Positions 1-7,245 of a stretch of 64,000 nucleotides of DNA are shown piece by piece (position 1 is the first letter of the stretch; every line of letters starts with the position of its first letter). The translations under genes and the position numbers were made by a program. Source of the DNA: Miltoncostaea sp963762825. GTDB taxonomy: Bacteria > Actinomycetota > Thermoleophilia > Miltoncostaeales > Miltoncostaeaceae. Under the pieces are notes generated by a model. That model was not told the DNA's origin and did no database searches. It saw only the letters and a program-made list of their open reading frames with translations. The stretch spans positions 62,001-126,000 of the forward strand of contig CAVXLZ010000002.1 in NCBI GenBank assembly GCA_963762825.1, in the 5' to 3' direction.

Positions 1-499
1 GACAACTGGCGCTGGTCGGGCACGCCGTTCTACCTTCGCACCGGCAAACGCCTCCCCCGCCGCTCCACGGAGGTCGCGATCCAGTTCAAGCAGGCGCCCC
101 ACCTCCCCTTCGCCAGCTCGGCGGTGGAGACCGGGGCGCCGAACCTGCTGATCCTGCGGATCCAGCCGGACGAGGGCGCTTCGCTGCGGTTCCTGGCGAA
201 GGTTCCCGGACCACAGATCGACCTGCGCGTGGTCAGCATGGACTTCAGCTACGGCAACTCCTTCCTTCGCAGCCTCGCCGGAGGCGTACGAGCGCCTGCT
301 CCTCGACGCCCTGCTCGGCGATTCGACGCTCTTCGCCCGGTGGGACGAGGTCGAGCGCGCGTGGGAGATCATCCAGGGCCTCATCGAGGCGTGGTCCGCC
401 GAGCCCGGCCCCTACCCCAACTACGAGGCCGGGTCGTGGGGGCCGGAGGCCGCAACGGACCTGATGGGCGAGGACGGCCGCGAATGGAGGAGCCTGTGA
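1..499 (+). pseudogene. zwf: glucose-6-phosphate dehydrogenase, 3' part, apparent frameshift
   Basis: C-terminal part of glucose-6-phosphate 1-dehydrogenase, which oxidises glucose-6-phosphate to 6-phosphogluconolactone and makes NADPH. The window begins inside the gene. The motif YLRTGKRL near the start and the later stretch SPEAYERLLLDAL are typical of the family. These two parts are in different frames. Frame 1 is correct up to about base 264 and frame 2 from about 272. Removing one C in the run ttccttcgc would restore NSFFAASPEAYERLL. The gene then ends at the TGA at 497-499, where it overlaps opcA. Because the downstream partners are intact and the rest of the sequence is well conserved, I suspect a one-base sequence error, but a real mutation cannot be excluded. 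Confidence 0.88.
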
Positions 500-1521
500 G
501 CATCTCCGCGCCACCGATCCCTCCCTGGGACGGCATCGACGTGAGCATCGCCGAGGTGGTCGACCGCCTGTGCGAGCAGCGGCGTCCGCCGGAGGGCGGA
601 CCGCCGCTGACCCTGGCGGGGGTCCTCAACCTCATCGCGCACGTTCCGGATCCCGACGACGTGCTCGAGATGCGCTCCGTCATCGAGGGATTGGCCTCGC
701 GGCAGCCCTCGCGGGCGATCCTGCTCGTGGAGCCGGACGGCGGCGCGGGCATCGACGCCACCGTGAGCACCAGCTGTCGCCTCAGCGGAGGCAATGTCAC
801 GGTGGGGGTCGAGCTGGTGGTTCTCTCTCTGCACGGCGACAGCCGCGCGGGAGATGCGAGCGCGATCCACCCACTGCTGCGCTCCGACCTCCCGACCGTC
901 CTCTGGTGGCCGGACTGCCCCGATCCAGCCCCGGACGGGGCCCTCGCACGCCTCGCGCCGCTCGCCGGACGCATCGTGACCGAATCAGGGCGCGCGGGCG
1001 CCGGCGCGCGGGCGATCACGCGGCTGGCGGATTGGGTTCCCGGGGTCGCGGGGCGCGTCACCGACCTCGCCTGGGCCGCCATCACGCCATGGCGACAGCT
1101 GGTGGGGCAGATGATGGCCGCCGACGGGTCGGCCTCCGGCGCGCCAGGACCGATCCGGGCCCAGCTCGTCCACGGCGGACCGGAGCCGACGACCGGGGCG
1201 CTGCTCTTCGCCGGCTGGCTCCGCGACCTGGCAGGGGATCGCCTCGAGGTGAGCATGCGCGGGCGCTCCTGCCCATCGGCGCTCGTCGGAGTGACCATCG
1301 AGATGCCCGCATCGAACAGGATCATCGCCATCGAGCGCCTGCCGGACCGGCAGGCGGCGACCGTCAGCGTGAGCGAGCCCGGCCAGGAGCCCCGCATGAG
1401 GACCCTCCCCCTGCCCCAGTCCGATCGCTCCCGCCTGCTCGCCGGCGAGCTCGAGCTGCAGCGCCGCGACCACGCTTTCGAGCGAGCCCTCCCCCTCGCC
1501 GCGGAGGTGGCGTGCAGATGA
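496..1521 (+). CDS. opcA: glucose-6-phosphate dehydrogenase assembly protein OpcA
   Basis: OpcA, the actinobacterial and cyanobacterial accessory protein needed for full activity of glucose-6-phosphate dehydrogenase. The 341-residue product carries the family stretch LPTVLWWPDCP in its first half and RLADWVPGVAGRVTDLAW further on. I chose the GTG at 496: it overlaps the zwf stop (GTGA) and follows a good GGAGGA ribosome site at 486-491. An ATG at 484 in the same frame is the alternative. A longer open frame reaching back to 124 exists only because zwf is frameshifted, and its first 120 residues are zwf read partly out of frame. Translationally coupled to zwf before and pgl after. Confidence 0.9.
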   Translation: MSISAPPIPPWDGIDVSIAEVVDRLCEQRRPPEGGPPLTLAGVLNLIAHVPDPDDVLEMRSVIEGLASRQPSRAILLVEPDGGAGIDATVSTSCRLSGGNVTVGVELVVLSLHGDSRAGDASAIHPLLRSDLPTVLWWPDCPDPAPDGALARLAPLAGRIVTESGRAGAGARAITRLADWVPGVAGRVTDLAWAAITPWRQLVGQMMAADGSASGAPGPIRAQLVHGGPEPTTGALLFAGWLRDLAGDRLEVSMRGRSCPSALVGVTIEMPASNRIIAIERLPDRQAATVSVSEPGQEPRMRTLPLPQSDRSRLLAGELELQRRDHAFERALPLAAEVACR

Positions 1522-2249
1522 CCGATTCGACCGAGATAGTCGTCGTCGCAGACCTGCCGAAGCTGGCCGACGAGGCGGCTGCTCGCGTTGAGCGGGTGGT
1601 CCTCGACACGCCCTCCAAGGGCCGGGCCACCATCGCCCTGGCCGGCGGGGCCACCCCGCGCGCCGCGTATCAGCAGCTCGCCGGCCGGTGCCCGCCCTGG
1701 GGGCGCGCCGAGTTCTTCTTCGGCGACGAGCGCTGTGTGCCCCCCGACGCCGAGGGATCGAACTACGGAATGGCCCGAGAGGCCCTCCTCGACCGCATCC
1801 CACTGCGCCCCACGCAGGTCCACAGGGTCCTGGGCGAGCTGACACCAGAGGAGGCCGCACGTCGCGCCGAGGAGGACATGCGCGCGTCGATCCCCGGATC
1901 CCCGTGGCCGGTCCTCGACCTCGTGCTGCTCGGAATGGGGGCCGACGGTCATACGGCCTCCCTCTTCCCCGGCGCGCCCGAGCTCGACGAGAGCGAACGC
2001 CTGATGGTCCCGGTCCATCGGCCCGAGATGCCCCAGCCGTGGCGCGTGTCGATGACGATGCCGGTGATCAACGCGGCGCGGCGGGTGCTGATGGTGGTCG
2101 GGGGGGCGGAGAAGGCGTCGATGGTCCGCCGGGCGATCGCCGGCGACCCGAGCGTGCCGGCGGGACGCCTTCGCCCCGCCGGCACGCTCACCTGGCTCCT
2201 CACCGTCGATGCCGCCTCCCAGCTCGAACAACCCGAGGGCTCGGCCTGA
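1518..2249 (+). CDS. pgl: 6-phosphogluconolactonase
   Basis: Hydrolyses 6-phosphogluconolactone to 6-phosphogluconate, the second step of the oxidative pentose phosphate pathway, in the cytoplasm. The 243-residue product has the family signatures ALAGGATPR (about residues 40-48), FFGDERCVP (about 67-75) and GMGADGHTASLFPG (about 140-153), in the usual order and spacing for the DevB/SOL family. The ATG overlaps the opcA stop (ATGA), so the three genes are probably translated together. NADPH supply for biosynthesis is the likely role. A GC-rich hairpin follows the gene. Confidence 0.95.
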   Translation: MTDSTEIVVVADLPKLADEAAARVERVVLDTPSKGRATIALAGGATPRAAYQQLAGRCPPWGRAEFFFGDERCVPPDAEGSNYGMAREALLDRIPLRPTQVHRVLGELTPEEAARRAEEDMRASIPGSPWPVLDLVLLGMGADGHTASLFPGAPELDESERLMVPVHRPEMPQPWRVSMTMPVINAARRVLMVVGGAEKASMVRRAIAGDPSVPAGRLRPAGTLTWLLTVDAASQLEQPEGSA

Positions 2250-2282
2250 GCCCGCTTCCGGAGGGCCGAGCGGGCCGGGCTC
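2248..2282 (+). terminator. possible hairpin after pgl
   Basis: GAGCCCG at 2248-2254 pairs with CGGGCTC at 2276-2282; an alternative inner pairing CCCGCT/AGCGGG is also possible. It starts at the last base of the pgl stop codon. There is no T tract after it, so it is at best a weak or factor-assisted terminator. Confidence 0.35.
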
Positions 2283-2300
2283 GCTCGCTCCTCGCCGTCC

Positions 2301-2332
2301 CCAGTTGTAAATCCGATATTCGGTAATTCTGG
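2301..2332. promoter_or_regulatory. AT-rich palindrome, candidate operator/promoter
   Basis: An unusually AT-rich patch in this GC-rich sequence. It is centred on CCGATATTCGG (2313-2323), a perfect inverted repeat of CCGA around TAT. It lies about 115 bases upstream of the winged-helix regulator gene at 2437 and after the pgl stop, so it may be the operator and promoter region of that regulator. No clear -35/-10 pair was found. Confidence 0.4.
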
Positions 2333-2436
2333 TGTTATGCTCTCGGCATGCGCCGGCGGGCTCGTACGGCGAGCCGCGTGGTCGCGGCGGCGGCCCGGGG
2401 GGGCGCTCGACGGGTGAGGAAAGGCGGAGTCCACCC

Positions 2437-2976
2437 ATGAAGACGACAGAGCTGGAGCGGGTCGTGAGAGACCTCGTCGAACGTGTGGCGACACTCGAAG
2501 GCGACCGGAGCTCCGGACGGTCGCCGCTGAGCTCCAGCGACCTCGGTGTCGTGAAGTCCCTCCTCGCAGAGCTGCCGGCCGACGACGATGGGGCGGGCGC
2601 GGTTCTGTACGCCGGAGCCGGTCGCGGACCGGGCGGTCCGACGGCCTTCCAGATGTCTCGGCCCTGGAGTGAGCTCGTCGAGGTCGACCCGACCCCGGTC
2701 GCGCACTGCATGGCGGCCCTCGGCAGCCCCCAGCGCGTCGGGATCATCCAGATCCTCCTTCAGGGTCCGGCGACGACGGCGCAGATCACCGAGTCCCTCG
2801 ACGAACCCTCTGCGGGCCAGCTCTTCCACCACCTGAAGGAGCTCCTCGCGGCCGGGGTCGTCTATCGGCCCAGCCGGGGCTCCTACGCCATCCGAACGCA
2901 GCATGTCGTCCCCCTGCTCACGATGATCTCGTGCGCGATCGACCTGCCCGCCGGCGGCAACCCGCAACCCGGGTGA
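2437..2976 (+). CDS. ArsR-like winged-helix transcriptional regulator
   Basis: A 179-residue protein. The N-terminal 25 residues are an acidic/basic helix (ELERVVRDLVERVATLEG) that could form a short coiled coil. The second half is a winged helix-turn-helix of ArsR type: ALGSPQRVGIIQILLQGPAT, then ITESLDEPSAGQLFHHLKEL as recognition region, then a wing ending SYAIRTQHVVPLL. The ATG at 2437 follows a GGCGGAG ribosome site. An upstream in-frame ATG at 2332 would add 35 low-complexity residues and is unlikely. No metal-binding Cys cluster is visible, so the signal is unknown. It ends 7 bases from the convergent metal ATPase gene, which is a possible but unproven target. Confidence 0.8.
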   Translation: MKTTELERVVRDLVERVATLEGDRSSGRSPLSSSDLGVVKSLLAELPADDDGAGAVLYAGAGRGPGGPTAFQMSRPWSELVEVDPTPVAHCMAALGSPQRVGIIQILLQGPATTAQITESLDEPSAGQLFHHLKELLAAGVVYRPSRGSYAIRTQHVVPLLTMISCAIDLPAGGNPQPG

Positions 2977-2983
2977 GCAGCCA

Positions 2984-4837
2984 CTACTCGCGCAGGGCGC
3001 GCAGCGCGTTCAGGATCACGGCGACGTCGATGGCCTCCTGCAGGAGCGCTCCCGCGACCGGAGGCAGGTAGCCGAAAGCGGCAGCGATCATGGCGATCCC
3101 GCTCAGTGACATGCCCGCGACAACGCTCTGGCGGGCGATCTGGAGGGAGCGCTGTCCGATCCCGATCGCATCCGCCACCCGGGAGACCCGCTCGAGGGGG
3201 ATGACGACGTCGGCCGCCTCCGACGAGACCGTCGCGCCGCCGAATGCCATCGCTATGCCCACGTCGGCCACGGCGAGGGCGGGGGCGTCGTTGATGCCGT
3301 CTCCGACCATCACCACCGATCGGGCGGCGTGCCGCTGTCGCATGGCCTTCACGACGTCCACCTTGCCCTCGGGCGTGAGGTCGGCGTAGACCGCGTCGAC
3401 CGCGAGCCGCCGGCCGATCTCCTCGGCCGCGCCCCGGGCGTCGCCGCTCAGGATCGCAACCGTCGTCACACCGCGGGAGCGCAGGCCCGCGATCGCCGCG
3501 GGCGCATCGCTGCGCAGCACGTCGGCGAAGTGGATGACCCCGGCGAGCCTCCCGTCGACGCCCACGAGGATCCGTCCCATCGGAGCGCCGTCGATCCGAG
3601 CGGCGTCGGCGAGGTCGGCACAGCCGCGCTGCTCCAGCCACCGTCGGCTGCCCGCCGTCACCAGATGGCCGTCCACGCGGCCCTCGATGCCCATCCCCGC
3701 CCCCTCCACGACACCCCCCGGCGGTGAGAGGGGGAGCGAGCGATCCGCGGCCGCAGTGACCATCGCCCGGCCCACCACGTTCGACGACATCTGCTCCACG
3801 GAGGCGACCAGGCGAACCAGCTCGTCGGCGCTCACGCGCCCGGTGGTCGTCACGCCGTCGATGGCCGGCGTGCCGGTTGTGAGCGTGCCGGTCTTGTCCA
3901 GGAGAACGGTGTCGGAGCGGCCGAGCTGCTCGATCGCCGCGGAGCCCTTGGCGATGATCCCCCGTCGAGCGGCCCGGGAGACGCCCGACACGAGCGCGAC
4001 GGGGGCTGCCAGGATGAGCGGGCAGGGCGTTGCCACCACGAGCACCGCCAGGGCACGGATCGGTTCGCCGCTCAGGGCCCAGGAGGCGCCGGCGAGGAGC
4101 ACGGTGACCGGCAGGAGAACGGCGGAGTAGCGATCGGCCATCCGCACGAACGGGGCACGCTGGGTCTCGGCCTGGCGCACCAGCCGCACGAGGGCCGCGT
4201 AGGCGCTCTCGGCCGCGGGACGAGTGGCCCGCAGGTCGAAGGCCGACCCGGCGTTCGCGGTTCCGCTGCGGACCGCCGACCCGTGCTCGTGGACGACCGG
4301 CAGGGCCTCCCCGCTGAGCGCCGACTCGTCGATCACCGCCTCCGACCCCTCCACCGCGCCGTCCACCGGGACGACCTCGCCCTGGCGCACGATGACCACG
4401 TCTCCCACGAGCACGTCCTCGACCGCGACCTGCTCGATGGCGTCCCCGCGACGGCGCTGGGCGACGGCGGGCGCGCGCGCGATCAGTGCGGAGAGCTCGC
4501 GTCGGGCGCGGTGGCCGGCGGCCTCCTCCAGCGCCGTTCCGCCCGCCATCATCAGGGCGACGATCGCCGCGGTCAGATACTCCCCCAGGGCGAGCGCCGA
4601 GGCGATCGCGAGGAGAGCGATGACATCGACGCCCATACGACGGGCGATCAGGGTCCGGGCGACCGACCATGTCAGGGGGATCAGGGCCGCGATGGCCGCG
4701 AGGGCCCAGACGGCGTCGGCCCCCTGCCCCCACCCCACGAGGCTGAGAACCGTGCCCGACGTGATCGCGACGACCTGAACGCCGGCCAGGGCCCTCGCGT
4801 TCGTGATCGCCACCCAGACCGCGCGTATCCGGGTCAC
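2984..4837 (-). CDS. heavy-metal-type P-type ATPase (TPCP motif)
   Basis: A 617-residue P1B-like metal-transporting ATPase of the cytoplasmic membrane. Visible in order: two N-terminal hydrophobic hairpins (about 15-100), actuator loop with ESALSGEALP (171-180), the transmembrane metal motif TPCP (270-273), the phosphorylation site DKTGT (314-318) and the hinge GDGINDAP (512-519). There is no N-terminal Cys-rich metal-binding domain. Where P1B pumps normally carry an HP dipeptide in the nucleotide domain, this protein has SSNVVGRA (351-358). The GTG at 4837 overlaps the stop of the upstream ATPase gene (GTGA). The TPCP motif is known from a small P1B subgroup linked to nickel or iron; the cargo here cannot be told from sequence. 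Confidence 0.88.
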   Translation of the reverse strand: MTRIRAVWVAITNARALAGVQVVAITSGTVLSLVGWGQGADAVWALAAIAALIPLTWSVARTLIARRMGVDVIALLAIASALALGEYLTAAIVALMMAGGTALEEAAGHRARRELSALIARAPAVAQRRRGDAIEQVAVEDVLVGDVVIVRQGEVVPVDGAVEGSEAVIDESALSGEALPVVHEHGSAVRSGTANAGSAFDLRATRPAAESAYAALVRLVRQAETQRAPFVRMADRYSAVLLPVTVLLAGASWALSGEPIRALAVLVVATPCPLILAAPVALVSGVSRAARRGIIAKGSAAIEQLGRSDTVLLDKTGTLTTGTPAIDGVTTTGRVSADELVRLVASVEQMSSNVVGRAMVTAAADRSLPLSPPGGVVEGAGMGIEGRVDGHLVTAGSRRWLEQRGCADLADAARIDGAPMGRILVGVDGRLAGVIHFADVLRSDAPAAIAGLRSRGVTTVAILSGDARGAAEEIGRRLAVDAVYADLTPEGKVDVVKAMRQRHAARSVVMVGDGINDAPALAVADVGIAMAFGGATVSSEAADVVIPLERVSRVADAIGIGQRSLQIARQSVVAGMSLSGIAMIAAAFGYLPPVAGALLQEAIDVAVILNALRALRE

Positions 4838-7245
4838 GGGTGCGGTGGACTCGGGAGGGGCTCGCCGACCGCGGCGCCGCCCTCGATGCGAGCGAGCCAG
4901 GGGATGCGACGGACGCCGGCCACGGCGAGGATCCCGACCGCAACGCAGGCACCGACCACGGCCCACACGGACACGCTCAACTGGACGGCGGCGAAGTAGT
5001 CGCGCAGCCAGGGCACCTCGATCCCCGCGACGAGCAGACCGGCGAAGATGGCCACCATGCCCCACACCCAGGGCCGTACCGTCCGACCCTCGGGACCGCG
5101 CTCCACCTCGACGACGATCGCCAGGCCCATTGCGGTGGTGGCCAGCACCGCGGCGGTGCGCCCCTCGGGAATGCCCGCGTCGAGCGGTCCGCGCACCGCC
5201 AGGTAGGTGGCGATGATCGTGAGCGCGCTGATGACGCCGGCCGGCACGACGAAGGCGAGGATGCTGGCGAGAAAGCCCTCGCGGCGCACCGGCCCCTCCG
5301 ATGGCGCCAGAGCGAGGAAGAAGGCCGGCACGCCGATCGTGAGCGTCGAGGCGACGGTTATCTGGCGCGGCAGGAACGGATAGGCGATCGGCGCCATCCC
5401 GAGCGTGGCCAGGATGACCGCCGAGTAGACGGTCTTGGCCAGGAAGAGCTTGGCGACGCGGTGGGTGTTGCGGAGGATGCGTCGCCCCTCCTCGATCGCC
5501 CGCGGGACGGTCGCAAAGGAACTGGTGAGCAGTATCAGGTCGGCGACCCCCTTGGCCATCTGGCTGCCGTTTCCCATCGCGATGCCGAGGCGCGCCTCCT
5601 TGAGGGCCAGCACGTCGTTGACCCCGTCGCCGGTCATCGCCACGTAGCGCCCGGAACGGGTCATCGCCCGCACGAGCTCGCGCTTCTGCTCCGGGGTGAT
5701 GCGGCCGTACACGACGGTGGAGCCGACGATCTCGTCCACGGCGGCGGGATCGTCCGGGAGGTCCGCTCCCCCGAGGCGCGCCTCGGCGCCCGGAATGCCG
5801 ACCGCCGCTGCCACCGCCCCCACCGTGACCGGGTCATCGCCGGAGATGACCCGGGTCGCCACTCCCTCGCGTGTGAGGTAGGCGATGGTGTCGGCCGCCT
5901 CCGGGCGCACCGCTTCCGCCAACAGCACGAGACCCAACGGCCGCAGGCCGGCGGGCAGCCGCTCCCCATCGAGCGGCTCCTGACCGGCGGCGAGCAGCAC
6001 CACCCTCTGCCCCTCTGCGGCGTGACGCGCGACCCGATCGCTCAGGGCGTCCCCGATCGCCACCCCTGACCGGCCGAGCACGTCAGGCGCTCCGAGCACC
6101 AGCGTCCCTCGCCCCTCGAGCGTGAGACCGCTCCACTTGCGCGCCGAGGAGAAGGGCACCTCGCGGAGGACCGCCAAAGGGTCGCCGGGCACGGCCTCGG
6201 CAACGGCCCGCATGGTCGCGTTGCGCGCCCCGGCGCTCGCGGCCATCGCGGCGAGGTCCGCGCCCATGTCGGCCTCGGTGCAGCCGTCCGCGGGTTCCAG
6301 ACCGCTCACCTGAATGCGGTTCTCGGTCAGCGTCCCGGTCTTGTCGAGACAGAGCGTGTCGACCGAGGCGAGGCTCTCCACGGCGTTCAGTCGCTGGGCG
6401 AGCGTGCCGATCCGCGCTAGGCGCACCGCGGCGACGGCGAAGGTGAGGCTCGTGAGCAGGACGAGACCCTCGGGGACGAGTGGCACCAGCCCCGCCACGA
6501 CCGTGGTCGCGGCCTCCGTCACGCCCGCCCCCCGCAGGAGGAGGGAGAGCACCAGGAGCGCCGCCAGCGGGGCCATCATCGCGACGGTGATGCGCAGGAT
6601 GCGGTTGATGTCCTGCTGGAGGGGGCTGAGGGGCGATCCGGCCTGCCGCGCCTCCAACGCCAGCCGCTCGGCGAAGCTCTCGGCGCCGACCGCCTCGACC
6701 AGGTAGTCGCCGGATCCGGCCACGCAGTAGGCACCCGAGCGCACCTCGTCGCCGACGTCTTTGACGACCGCATCGCTCTCGCCGGTGAGTATCGACTCGT
6801 CGAGAGACAGGCCACGCGCCACGACCACCCGGCCGTCGGCGACCACCTGATCGCCCGGCTCCACCCGCACCGCGTCGCCCCGGACCAGCGATTCGGCGGG
6901 CAGCGCCACCATCGAGCCGTCGCGCCACACGGTGGCCCGGGGTGCCACCAGCAGCGCGAGGCGGTCGAGCACCCGCTTGGCCCTCACCTCCTGGAAGATG
7001 CCGATGAGGGTGTTCGCGACGATCACGCCCCCGAACAGGGCGTCCTTGGGATCACCGAGGGCGAGCGTCAGCGCGAGCAGGCTGCCGAGGACCAGGTTGA
7101 AGAGGGTCAGCGTGTTGGCGCGGACGATGTCCGCGTACGACCTGCTGCCCCGGGCACGCGGGGCAGGAGGACGTGCCGCGAGACGGGCGGCGGCCTCCTG
7201 AGATCCGAGGCCGAGCGCCTCGGATCTCAGGTGTCTCTGCTCCAT
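4834..7245 (-). CDS. cation-transporting P-type ATPase, CtpE-like
   Basis: An 803-residue membrane ATPase. Key elements: N-terminal cytoplasmic segment, first transmembrane pair (about 47-85), actuator motif LTGES (153-157), transmembrane motif VPEGL (257-261), DKTGTLTEN (301-309), then a GDGVNDVLAL hinge and six C-terminal helices. The arrangement and PEGL motif match the mycobacterial CtpE group, which has been linked to calcium uptake; assignment of the ion here is inference. The ATG at 7245 lies inside the 3' end of the phosphoketolase gene (19-base overlap). It overlaps the next ATPase gene by four bases, so the four genes look like one transcript. Confidence 0.88.
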   Translation of the reverse strand: MEQRHLRSEALGLGSQEAAARLAARPPAPRARGSRSYADIVRANTLTLFNLVLGSLLALTLALGDPKDALFGGVIVANTLIGIFQEVRAKRVLDRLALLVAPRATVWRDGSMVALPAESLVRGDAVRVEPGDQVVADGRVVVARGLSLDESILTGESDAVVKDVGDEVRSGAYCVAGSGDYLVEAVGAESFAERLALEARQAGSPLSPLQQDINRILRITVAMMAPLAALLVLSLLLRGAGVTEAATTVVAGLVPLVPEGLVLLTSLTFAVAAVRLARIGTLAQRLNAVESLASVDTLCLDKTGTLTENRIQVSGLEPADGCTEADMGADLAAMAASAGARNATMRAVAEAVPGDPLAVLREVPFSSARKWSGLTLEGRGTLVLGAPDVLGRSGVAIGDALSDRVARHAAEGQRVVLLAAGQEPLDGERLPAGLRPLGLVLLAEAVRPEAADTIAYLTREGVATRVISGDDPVTVGAVAAAVGIPGAEARLGGADLPDDPAAVDEIVGSTVVYGRITPEQKRELVRAMTRSGRYVAMTGDGVNDVLALKEARLGIAMGNGSQMAKGVADLILLTSSFATVPRAIEEGRRILRNTHRVAKLFLAKTVYSAVILATLGMAPIAYPFLPRQITVASTLTIGVPAFFLALAPSEGPVRREGFLASILAFVVPAGVISALTIIATYLAVRGPLDAGIPEGRTAAVLATTAMGLAIVVEVERGPEGRTVRPWVWGMVAIFAGLLVAGIEVPWLRDYFAAVQLSVSVWAVVGACVAVGILAVAGVRRIPWLARIEGGAAVGEPLPSPPHP

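Noticed and set aside
124..1521. Open frame of 465 residues as a single protein
   Set aside because: It is zwf, then zwf read out of frame, then opcA. The join is produced by a one-base frameshift near 265.
381..2747. Very long minus-strand frame of 788 residues
   Set aside because: It is antisense to opcA and pgl, Arg/Pro/Gly-rich and without any domain. Such shadow frames are common in GC-rich DNA.
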